DNA of 64,000 nt from Allobosea psychrotolerans (GTDB lineage Bacteria > Pseudomonadota > Alphaproteobacteria > Rhizobiales > Beijerinckiaceae). A model generated the notes under the pieces. The model was not told where the DNA came from, made no database searches, and worked only from the letters and a program-made list of their open reading frames with translations. Made by a program: the position numbers and the translations under genes. Shown here piece after piece: positions 8,381-16,174 of the stretch. Location of the stretch: assembly GCF_002917105.1 (NCBI RefSeq), contig NZ_PQFZ01000018.1, positions 1 to 64,000 on the forward strand, in the 5' to 3' direction. Within the stretch, counting starts at the first letter, position 1, and the number at the start of each line of letters is the position of its first letter.

Positions 8381-10764
8381 CACTCGCCGCGGCCTTTAGC
8401 CTGAGCCTGTTCGCTAACGACATAGGTATGGAGCCGCACCCGTCCGGCCGCGTCGACCTCGCGATAGACGCCCTGGATCTCGACATCGAAGCCGGGGAAG
8501 GCGTTGAAACTCGCCTCGAACATCTTGAGATAGTCGATCATGGGCTGGGCCCGCTCGGTCAGGCGCTCGCCGGGGACGATCGTCGCGATCCCGGGCGGAT
8601 AGACCACGAAGGGCGTCGTGGCGATGCGCCCGGCGATGGCATCGATGGGCAGATAGTCGATATCGTTGCGCACGAGGCAGCGCGCGGCATCATGGGGCGA
8701 CATGGCCATCTCCGGCAGATGCTCGAACGAGAATTGCCGCGCCTGCAAAGCACTGACATCGGCCTCGCGAAAGAAGCGGTGCATCTGGCCGCAGAGATCG
8801 CGCAGCCGGACCCCGGCATAGCGCGAAGGCCGGCGCCGGTAGAATTCCGGGATCGCGTCTTCCAACAGCGCATTATCGTCATGCAGCTTCTTGAAGGCGA
8901 CGAGCCCGCTGATCAGCGTACCGGCCTTGCTGGCTTCGACGCCCGGCGTCAGCAGGAAGAGCAGCGAGTTGAGGTCGTTCTTCTCGGCGACGATCCGGTT
9001 CTCGCGCAGAAACTGGGCGACGATCGGCGCCGGAATGCCATGTTCGGCATAGCCGCCCGTGGCGCGGTCGAAGCCCGGCGTCAGCAGCGTCAGCTTGTTG
9101 GGGTCGGTCATGGCGAAACCCGGCTCCAGGCCGGAGAAGCCATGCCAGGCGGCGCCCGGAGCGAGCTGCCAATAGGAGGGGTCGCTGGCGAGCTGGTCGG
9201 TGCCGACCGTTTCCCAGGCGACGTCATGCACCGCTCCCTCGCGGGAGGCATCCGGGATCGTCACGCGGTCGGGCACGAAGGGCTCGAAGAACCAGCGCCG
9301 CTCGGGCAGGATCTCCTTATCCTCGAATTCGCGCCGGACGGCGCGGATCTTCTTGCGCAGTTCGATGCCAAGCCGGATCGTGTCATCCCAGAGCACTTCG
9401 CCGGAGCGCCCCTTCATCATCTGCGCGCCGACGTCGAGCGAGGCGAATAGCGGGTAGAAGGGCGAAGTCGAGGCATATTGCATGAAGCTCTCATTGAAGC
9501 GCCGGTGCTCGACGCGGCGCTTCTGGCCGCGGATATGCCGATCCTTCATGTGGATCTGCGAGGCCTGGGAGAAGCTCGCCAACTGCTTGTGCGTCGACTG
9601 CGTCGCGATGATGCCAGGCGCATCGGGGCCCAGATCCGCAAGCCCCATGGCGAAGCGCCCGGCATAGAGCGGGTGGAACTTCATGAAGCCGGCCCAGGCC
9701 TCGTCGAACAGGATGTAGTCGCAGAGATGGCCGATGCGCTTCAGGATCATCTGGGCGCTGTGGATCGTGCCGTCATAGGTGCATTGCTCGACCACCGCGA
9801 CGCGGAAGGGGCGCGGCTTTCGCCAGGCGTCGGGGTCCTTGACCAACGGATGCGTCCGGATGCGCTCGCGCAGCGCCTCCTCGTCGAAGGCGTCCCAGCG
9901 CATCGGGCCGATCAGCCCCCAGGCATTGCGGATGGTCGGCAGATAGACCGGAATGCCGCCGCCGATCATCAGGGCGCCATGATGGGCCGCCTTGTGGTTG
10001 TTGCGGTCGAACAGGACAAGGTCGCCATCGGTCACCAGCGCCGCCAGAGCCACCTTGTTGGAGGTCGAGGTGCCGTTGAGGACGAAATAGGTCTTCTCCG
10101 CCCCGAAGATCTGGGCCGCCTCCTTCTGCGCCTTCAGGGCCGGGCCCTCATGGGTCAGGAGATCGCCGAGATCGAGCACCGAATTGTCGAGGTCGTCGCG
10201 GAAGACGGCCTCGCCGAGATGCTCCATGAAGACCCGGCCGATAGGGCTGCGGCTGTAGAACACGCCGCCATTATGCCCAGGGCACGTCCAGAGATGATTG
10301 CCCTCTTCGGCATAATCAACCAGCGCGCCGAAGAAGGGCGTCTTCAGCGTCTCGGCATATTGCTTCAGGCGGCTGATCAGGCTCTTGGCGATGAAGGGCG
10401 GCGTCTCCTCGGACAGGAAGATATAGCCGTCGATGAAGTCGAGCACCTCGACGGGCAGGTCCTCGAAGCGCTTGCGGCGGATCAGCAGGATGATCGGGAA
10501 GTCGAGCCCGCGGCGGCGCATCAGGTTGATCAGGGCCGCCGTCTTGCCTTCAAGGCCCTTCTTGCCCCAGTCGACGACCATGCAGCCGATGGCCGCGTCG
10601 GTCTGCACGGCGATCTCGGCGTCTTCGAGCTTTCGCGCTTTCACGACCTCGAAGCCGGACCGCTCGATCTCATCGACGATCTGGTTGAACCTTATGCCTT
10701 CCAGGTCCTCCGCGTCGAAGCTCGGCGTCGCGAACAAAAAGGTGAAGCGCCTGAAATAGTCCAT
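8380..10764 (-). CDS. Orn/Lys/Arg decarboxylase, fold type I
   Basis: A PLP-dependent basic amino acid decarboxylase of about 794 residues. An N-terminal response-regulator-like wing domain (residues about 1-130) precedes the catalytic domain with GAEKTYFVLNGTSTSNKVA, the Asp of LFDEAWAGFMKFHPLY, and the PLP lysine in ATQSTHKQLASFSQ. The frame is open back to 11040, but ATG 10764 has a GGAG site five bases upstream and starts the conserved domain; ATG 10809 is a weaker choice. It makes agmatine, cadaverine or putrescine with CO2, serving acid resistance or polyamine supply. Which amino acid is used cannot be decided by eye. It is coupled to the GNAT gene downstream. Confidence 0.88.
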   Translation of the reverse strand: MDYFRRFTFLFATPSFDAEDLEGIRFNQIVDEIERSGFEVVKARKLEDAEIAVQTDAAIGCMVVDWGKKGLEGKTAALINLMRRRGLDFPIILLIRRKRFEDLPVEVLDFIDGYIFLSEETPPFIAKSLISRLKQYAETLKTPFFGALVDYAEEGNHLWTCPGHNGGVFYSRSPIGRVFMEHLGEAVFRDDLDNSVLDLGDLLTHEGPALKAQKEAAQIFGAEKTYFVLNGTSTSNKVALAALVTDGDLVLFDRNNHKAAHHGALMIGGGIPVYLPTIRNAWGLIGPMRWDAFDEEALRERIRTHPLVKDPDAWRKPRPFRVAVVEQCTYDGTIHSAQMILKRIGHLCDYILFDEAWAGFMKFHPLYAGRFAMGLADLGPDAPGIIATQSTHKQLASFSQASQIHMKDRHIRGQKRRVEHRRFNESFMQYASTSPFYPLFASLDVGAQMMKGRSGEVLWDDTIRLGIELRKKIRAVRREFEDKEILPERRWFFEPFVPDRVTIPDASREGAVHDVAWETVGTDQLASDPSYWQLAPGAAWHGFSGLEPGFAMTDPNKLTLLTPGFDRATGGYAEHGIPAPIVAQFLRENRIVAEKNDLNSLLFLLTPGVEASKAGTLISGLVAFKKLHDDNALLEDAIPEFYRRRPSRYAGVRLRDLCGQMHRFFREADVSALQARQFSFEHLPEMAMSPHDAARCLVRNDIDYLPIDAIAGRIATTPFVVYPPGIATIVPGERLTERAQPMIDYLKMFEASFNAFPGFDVEIQGVYREVDAAGRVRLHTYVVSEQAQAKGRGE

Positions 10765-10993
10765 GTCTGCTCCGCTGGCTGGATCCCCGAAGATGTCGGC
10801 GAGTTCCATGACAGTCCGGCGACTATCGCCCTGACCTTGTGACGGCGTCGATCGAGCAGATTGGGACAGCCTTGACGATCGACAACGTCGAAGGCCAGCT
10901 CCCGAAACGAGCGTCCGCCTGAGTTGTCGCGCGGCGGCAGTACGGTCTTCATCAACGGTTGCGCGCCGAGCTGGTTGCATGAAGGGCTCCGAC

Positions 10994-11179
10994 ATGCCGC
11001 CCAAGAACAAAAGCTTGAATGCGACGCTGCTTCGGCTCACTCATCATTATTCGGATGCGAAGGATCTGTTTAACGCAGTGCGGGCCGCGCTCGCGGTGAT
11101 GATCGATCAGTGCGAGACCGACAGGCCAGCGGTGCGCACACTCCACCGGCTTGCCTTGCAGCGACGTGGCGAAGAGTAA
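10994..11179 (+). CDS. Small hypothetical basic protein
   Basis: A 61-residue protein from ATG 10994, preceded by GAAGGG; an upstream ATG at 10979 is possible. It is Lys/Arg-rich at the N-terminus, helical after that, with an LFNAVRAALAVMID segment. No family recognised. It is divergent to the decarboxylase gene, and its reading frame keeps ordinary amino-acid composition. Confidence 0.4.
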   Translation: MPPKNKSLNATLLRLTHHYSDAKDLFNAVRAALAVMIDQCETDRPAVRTLHRLALQRRGEE

Positions 11180-11274
11180 TTTCAGGTAGACCGCATTTAA
11201 CTTGCGGGTCACCTCGCAGACGGCAAGAGCCCTTACGGGACGGAAGTCCCGGAGTTCAGCCTCGGCCCCTCACC

Positions 11275-12684
11275 TCAGCATCGCTTGTAGATATCCTCGA
11301 TACGGATGATGTCGTCTTCGCCAAGATAGGAACCGACCTGGACTTCGATGATATCGAGCGGAATCCTGCCGGGATTGGCCATGCGATGGACGCAGCCGAT
11401 CGGCAGGTAGATCGACTCGTTTTCGTGCACGATGATGGTTTCGTCATCCCGTGTGACTTCGGCCGTCCCGCGCACCACGACCCAGTGCTCGGCTCGGTGA
11501 TGGTGCTTCTGGAGGGACAGGACTCCGCCGGGCTTGACCGTGATGCGCTTGACCTGGTGACGCCTGTCGAGATCGATCGACAGGTATTTGCCCCAGGGCC
11601 GGTGGATTTCACGATGGCTGCAGGCTTCCGGCTCGCCATTTGCCATGAGCAGAGCGACAACGTCTGCCACCTTGCCGGCCTTCGCCTTCGGCACCACCAG
11701 GATGGAATCGCGCGTCGCGATGACGGCGATGTCGTCGACGCCCACGACGGCCAGGAGAGCGTCCTCGGAGCGCAGCAGGTTGTTGGCGCCATCGAACACA
11801 TAGCCACGCCCTTCGACGACATTGCCGTTCGCGCCCTTCTCGGAAAGCTCCCAGACCGCGGACCAGCACCCGACATCCGACCAGCCGAACGGCCCGGCGA
11901 TCACGGATGCCTTCTCCGTTGCCTCCATCACGGCGGTGATCGAAGCCTTCGGCGCCTTGGCGAAAGCACGCGGCTCGAGCGTCAGGAATCCGAGGTCGTG
12001 ACTGCCCGTCGCGACAGCCTCGCCGACGGAGGCCATGACATCGGCCTCGAAAGCCTCGAGTTCGGCGCGCATCGTCGCCGCATTGAAAATGAGGTTGCCC
12101 GAATTCCAGAGATAACCGTCCGCGAGATAGCGCGCGGCCTGCACGGCATCGCAGGCCTCAACGAAGGCCTCGACCTGATGCGCGCCAGCCGCCGTCTCCG
12201 AGCCGGGGCGGATATAGCCGTAAGCCGTCGCAGGATAGGCCGGCGGTATCCCGATCGTCACGATGCCGCCTTGCGCCGCAACTGTGGCGGCCTTGCTGCA
12301 GGTCTCGACGAAGAGCCTGCCGTCCTGCACGACATGATCGGCGGCGAAGACCCCGACGAGCGCAGCGTCATCGCGGGCAAGGCCGAGCTCGGCCGCGATC
12401 GCCACCGCGGCAGCCGAACCGCGACAGACAGGCTCGACCACGATCTCGGCCTTCACGCCGATCGCCTGCAGTTGATCGGCTGCGGTGAAGCGATGTTCTG
12501 CGCTCGCAACGACGATGAGCCTGTCAAAGGCGGTCGCGTCGGACAGGAGTTTTGCCATGCGCTGGAAAGCGGAGTCCCGGCCAAAGAGCGGGATGAACTG
12601 CTTCGGCATGGTGTTGCGAGAGACCGGCCACAGACCGATGCCGGCCCCTTCGCACATCACAACGGGAATGATCTTTGGATGCAT
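11275..12684 (-). CDS. ManC/AlgA-like protein with degenerate GDP-mannose pyrophosphorylase half
   Basis: A 469-residue protein of the bifunctional mannose-1-P guanylyltransferase / mannose-6-P isomerase family. The N-terminal nucleotidyltransferase half has lost its key motifs: GGxGTRLWP reads EGAGIGLWP (residues 12-20), FxEKP reads FVEAC (174-178), RNTAPA or RDSGPA reads RGSAAA, and the SIDxAVMEK stretch is shortened to SITAVMEA. The C-terminal cupin half is classical: HRPWGKY, LQKHHHRAEHW (HHH 394-396), ENESIYLPIGCVHR, YLGEDDIIRIEDIY. I infer it retains isomerase or a structural role but not GDP-mannose synthesis. The start has GAGGAG upstream. It lies downstream of the type I secretion genes, with its own promoter region. 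Confidence 0.85.
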   Translation of the reverse strand: MHPKIIPVVMCEGAGIGLWPVSRNTMPKQFIPLFGRDSAFQRMAKLLSDATAFDRLIVVASAEHRFTAADQLQAIGVKAEIVVEPVCRGSAAAVAIAAELGLARDDAALVGVFAADHVVQDGRLFVETCSKAATVAAQGGIVTIGIPPAYPATAYGYIRPGSETAAGAHQVEAFVEACDAVQAARYLADGYLWNSGNLIFNAATMRAELEAFEADVMASVGEAVATGSHDLGFLTLEPRAFAKAPKASITAVMEATEKASVIAGPFGWSDVGCWSAVWELSEKGANGNVVEGRGYVFDGANNLLRSEDALLAVVGVDDIAVIATRDSILVVPKAKAGKVADVVALLMANGEPEACSHREIHRPWGKYLSIDLDRRHQVKRITVKPGGVLSLQKHHHRAEHWVVVRGTAEVTRDDETIIVHENESIYLPIGCVHRMANPGRIPLDIIEVQVGSYLGEDDIIRIEDIYKRC

Positions 12685-12751
12685 GCGGATCAGCTCCTCG
12701 AAGACGCTGATCTAGCACGGCGCATTTCCGGCAATAGCTCCGATTCGGTCG

Positions 12752-12780
12752 TACCCTGTTTTGGCTCGCGCTACCCTGTT
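12752..12780. promoter_or_regulatory. Direct repeat upstream of the ManC-like gene
   Basis: TACCCTGTT occurs twice (12752-12760 and 12772-12780), 20 bases apart, i.e. two helical turns, 68-96 bases before the start of the minus-strand ManC-like gene. Spacing on one DNA face suggests tandem binding of a dimeric activator such as a LuxR/NarL-type regulator. The identity of the factor is inference only. Confidence 0.45.
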
Positions 12781-12873
12781 TGCGTCGCGCATGCCGCGGG
12801 CAGCCGGCCGCATGGAGCCCGGACAGCGCCGATTTTTCTGCCCCAAGAGCTCACTCGGCCCCGCGGCATGGGC

Positions 12874-14277
12874 TCATTCTTCCCTGAAAGCCGAACGCAT
12901 GGAATCCCGCAGGGGCTGCATCAGATAGGCCAGGGCCGTTCGTTCACCGGTCGGGACGAAGACATCGGCAGGCATGCCCGGCTTGAGCTTGGCGCGAATC
13001 TTCGGCGGGAATCCCGCTGCTGAGATGCTGACGCGCAGCTCATAGGCCATCTGCTGCGAGACCTCGTCACGCTGCGTATCGGCTGCGACGGATTTGACCT
13101 CGCCGACCGTGAAGGGCGTCGCCCGGCCCTTGAACGAGGGCAGGCGCACCTCCGCAGCCATGCCCGGGCGAAGGTTGTTCACGTCCAGGGGCGAAATCTT
13201 GGCGGTGACGACGAGCTCGTCGTCCTGCGGCACGATTTCCATCATGGTTTCGCCCGGCTTGACCACCGCTCCCACCGTATGGACCTTCGAGCCCACGATC
13301 CGGCCTGCGCGCGGCGCGCGAACCTCCGCACGCGCCAGCACATCCTCGGCCATCCGCAGCTTTTCACGCGCATCGGCGAGCTTCACCCGGCATTCTGCGA
13401 CCTTCGTCGAGGCCTCTTCGGCAGCGCGCAAGCCGATTTGGCTCGTCTGCAGCCGAATTTCGTCGTTGGCGACGGAGAGTCGCGCCAGATCAGCCTCCAG
13501 CGACCCGATACGGCCCTGAAGCTCCGTCAACGACCGGCGCAACGGGTTGATGCGCGTTGCTGCGATGTAACCCTGATCGGCCAGAGGCTGCAGCTTGGCG
13601 AGTTCGTCTTTGATGCTGGCGGCCTGGGTGACGGCGGAATCGCGCTGTGCCTCGGTCGAGTCGCGCTGCTTCTGGGACTGCGACAGCCGCTCTCCCAGAA
13701 TGGAGATTTCGAGCTTCTGGGCCGAAGCCCGCTCTCTGAAGAGCCGTTCCTGGTCGAGAATGATGCGGCGCGCCTCCCCGGTCTCCGCGGCATCGGTGAG
13801 CTCCTTTGGAAAATCTATGCGATCGGACCGGTCGATCTGGGCCGCAAACCGCGCTTCCTCACCCAATGCCTGCAGCACACCCAGCCGCGCCACGCTTTTC
13901 TGCGCAGACGCATGCGTCGTATCGAGCCTGAGCAGGACCTCTCCGGATCGAACCTCCGAGCCGTCCCGCACGACGATGGCCTCGACCAGACCACCCTCGA
14001 GATGCTGAACCGCCTTGCGGTCGCTTTCCACGACAACGCTGCCATGAGCAACGACTGCGCTGTCGAGGCGGGCGGTCGCCGACCAAAGCCCGCCCACGCC
14101 CAGCACGGCGGCGACGACGATGTAGCCCTTTCGAATCGGAGCGCGCCAATCGCCGCCCCCCTCGACAGAGGCACCGGCCGGCGGGAGCCAGCGCTTCAGA
14201 CTCGCAAGCGCCAGCCCGAAGCGCCGGCGCCATATCGGAAAATTGCGCCCTATCGCAAGATTGAATGCGAGTTTCAT
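12874..14277 (-). CDS. HlyD-family type I secretion adaptor
   Basis: A 467-residue periplasmic adaptor (membrane fusion protein) of the PrtE/PrsE type that links the inner-membrane ABC transporter to an outer-membrane TolC-like channel. One transmembrane helix near residues 50-70 (GYIVVAAVLGVGGLWSATA) is followed by a barrel/lipoyl half (VEAIVVRDGSEVRSGEVLLRLD), a long coiled coil rich in Ala, Arg and Glu, and the closing half VRAPRAGRIVGSKVHTVGAVV. The ATG at 14277 overlaps the transporter stop (ATGA), showing tight coupling. No TolC homologue lies in the window. Confidence 0.92.
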   Translation of the reverse strand: MKLAFNLAIGRNFPIWRRRFGLALASLKRWLPPAGASVEGGGDWRAPIRKGYIVVAAVLGVGGLWSATARLDSAVVAHGSVVVESDRKAVQHLEGGLVEAIVVRDGSEVRSGEVLLRLDTTHASAQKSVARLGVLQALGEEARFAAQIDRSDRIDFPKELTDAAETGEARRIILDQERLFRERASAQKLEISILGERLSQSQKQRDSTEAQRDSAVTQAASIKDELAKLQPLADQGYIAATRINPLRRSLTELQGRIGSLEADLARLSVANDEIRLQTSQIGLRAAEEASTKVAECRVKLADAREKLRMAEDVLARAEVRAPRAGRIVGSKVHTVGAVVKPGETMMEIVPQDDELVVTAKISPLDVNNLRPGMAAEVRLPSFKGRATPFTVGEVKSVAADTQRDEVSQQMAYELRVSISAAGFPPKIRAKLKPGMPADVFVPTGERTALAYLMQPLRDSMRSAFREE

Positions 14278-16013
14278 CGCCGCCCCCATCGTGCCACCGA
14301 AACCGGCTCGCCGCCCCGCGGCTGAACGCGCTGCGGCGCCTGAACGCGCGCGCCGGCACCGGGCTGCAGCAGCACCGGCAGGATTTCATCGCGCAGGCCG
14401 ACCCTGACGGCCTGGCCCTTCTGCATGAGAATGATCTTGTCGACCTGCGACAGGAGCTGCGGGCGATGTGTGATCACGACGACGATCGCGCCCGCGGCGC
14501 GCAGGCCCGACAAAGCGCGACCGAGCGCAGCATCGCCATCCATATCCAGATTGGCGTTGGGTTCGTCGAGCACGACCAGCGCGGGCTGGCCATAGAGCGC
14601 CCGCGCCAGGCCGATCCGCTGCCGCTGCCCTCCGGAGAGGGTCGCTCCGTCGTCACCGATCTGCGTCGCATATCCGTCCGGAAAGCTCTGGATAAGGTCG
14701 TGAGCCGAGCCGGCGGAGGCGGCGGCGACGGCCGCCTCGTCCGTTGCTGAGGGATCGAAGCGGGTGACGTTGTCGCGCACGCTTCCGGCAAACAGCTCGA
14801 CATCCTGCGGCAGGTAGCCGAGGACACGGCCGCGTTGGTCATCGGAAAAATGGCTGATGTCGGTGCCGTCGAGGCGGACGACGCCTTGAACGGGCTTCCA
14901 GACGCCAACCAGCGCCCGAGCGAGCGAGGATTTCCCGGAGCCGGTCAGCCCGATGACCGCCGCGATCTCGCCAGGCTCAACTTCGAATGAGACATTGTGC
15001 AAAAGCAATGCTTGTCCGTTGGGAGCGCGCACGCTCAACCCCTCGACGCGCAGCGACCCGGCCGGATGTGGCAGCGTCATGTCGCGGCTGTCGGACGGCG
15101 TCTTCAAGGCCGCCCCAAGGCGCAGGAAGGCGCTGCGGGCAGAGACGAAACTCTTCCACTGACCGACGGCGCCCTCGATCGGAGCCAGAGCCCGGCCCAT
15201 GATCAGGGAGGCGGCAAAGATCACGCCGGCCGCGATGTCTTGATGGATGGCGAGATAGGCGCCGACGCCAAGCACCGCGCATTGGAGCGCGAGCCGCAAC
15301 AGCTTGGTGAGCGCCAGCAGCGATCCGCCCCGATTGGCCGCCCGCGTATGATGTTCAAGCGCCCGATCATGCCGGGCCTGCCACTCGCCGCGGATCGCCC
15401 GGCCCATCCCCAAGGCCTTGATGACTTCGGCATTCCGAAGGGACGCGGCGAGGCGTTCGCTCGCCTTGTGACCGAGCTCCGACGCACGAACCAGGGAATT
15501 CTTGGTCATGCGCTCGTTCAGCAGAGCCACGCCCAGGATTGCGACCGCTCCAACCGTGGCGACGGCGCCGATCGCCGGGTGGAGGACGAAGCAGAGCGCA
15601 AGATAGATCGGGACCCAAGGCGCATCCATGAGAGCCGGCACGAGGCTGCCCGACAGCGTGGCGCGCAAGGTCTCCACGTCACGAATGGGCACGACCTGCT
15701 GCGAGCCCTTTGCCTCCAATGCGCCGCGAAAAGCAGCTTCGAAAGCCGGTTCGGACAGCGCCCGATCCACGCATAAACCAAGTTGAACGAACGCGCGGCT
15801 GCGGAAATGCTCGAGCGCGGCATAAGCTGCAAACAGGACAAGCACGATCAGCGAGAGCATGACCAGCGTCGTGCCATTCCGGCTTGTCAGCACCCGATCA
15901 TAGATCTGCATCGTATAGATCGGGGACACGAAGACGAACAGGTTGAGCACGAAGGACAGCCCGAAAAGCGAAGCGAATGCGGGCGTCAGGCCGCGTACCG
16001 TTTGCGAGAGCAT
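14274..16013 (-). CDS. Type I secretion permease/ATPase (PrtD-like)
   Basis: A 579-residue ABC half-transporter: about six N-terminal transmembrane segments (residues 15-300) and a nucleotide-binding domain with Walker A GLTGSGKSS, Q-loop LPQDVELF, signature LSGGQRQRIGLARAL, Walker B ALVVLDEPNANLD and the H-loop VITHRP. It lacks an N-terminal C39 peptidase domain, as expected of PrtD/RsaD-type exporters of proteins with uncleaved C-terminal signals. With the coupled HlyD-type adaptor it should export the beta-helix protein encoded directly upstream on the same strand, though a terminator-like hairpin separates the two transcription units. Confidence 0.93.
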   Translation of the reverse strand: MLSQTVRGLTPAFASLFGLSFVLNLFVFVSPIYTMQIYDRVLTSRNGTTLVMLSLIVLVLFAAYAALEHFRSRAFVQLGLCVDRALSEPAFEAAFRGALEAKGSQQVVPIRDVETLRATLSGSLVPALMDAPWVPIYLALCFVLHPAIGAVATVGAVAILGVALLNERMTKNSLVRASELGHKASERLAASLRNAEVIKALGMGRAIRGEWQARHDRALEHHTRAANRGGSLLALTKLLRLALQCAVLGVGAYLAIHQDIAAGVIFAASLIMGRALAPIEGAVGQWKSFVSARSAFLRLGAALKTPSDSRDMTLPHPAGSLRVEGLSVRAPNGQALLLHNVSFEVEPGEIAAVIGLTGSGKSSLARALVGVWKPVQGVVRLDGTDISHFSDDQRGRVLGYLPQDVELFAGSVRDNVTRFDPSATDEAAVAAASAGSAHDLIQSFPDGYATQIGDDGATLSGGQRQRIGLARALYGQPALVVLDEPNANLDMDGDAALGRALSGLRAAGAIVVVITHRPQLLSQVDKIILMQKGQAVRVGLRDEILPVLLQPGAGARVQAPQRVQPRGGEPVSVARWGRR

Positions 16014-16119
16014 AGTCTTTGGATTCCTGGGAGTGATCGCGAAGCTCCGGCGAGCGGAACCATGCGGATGCCTGCCCGACAGGCGATGAATGAGCGCCAG
16101 CCAGGATCAACCTGGAAAG

Positions 16120-16153
16120 GTCGCCCCTGCTCCAGCGGTGGAGCAGGGGCGAC
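16120..16153 (-). terminator. Strong hairpin downstream of the beta-helix gene
   Basis: A perfect 14-base inverted repeat (GTCGCCCCTGCTCC and its complement) with loop AGCGGT, 22 bases after the beta-helix stop on the minus strand. The stem is very stable; only a short T run follows. It probably ends the cargo-gene transcript, or attenuates read-through into the exporter genes. Confidence 0.75.
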
Positions 16154-16174
16154 ATAGGCTCGGCCCTCGACCTG

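Noticed and set aside
11236-11251. CGGGAC-GGAA-GTCCCG hairpin downstream of the ManC-like gene
   Set aside because: A 6-base stem without U tract; too weak to call a terminator on its own.
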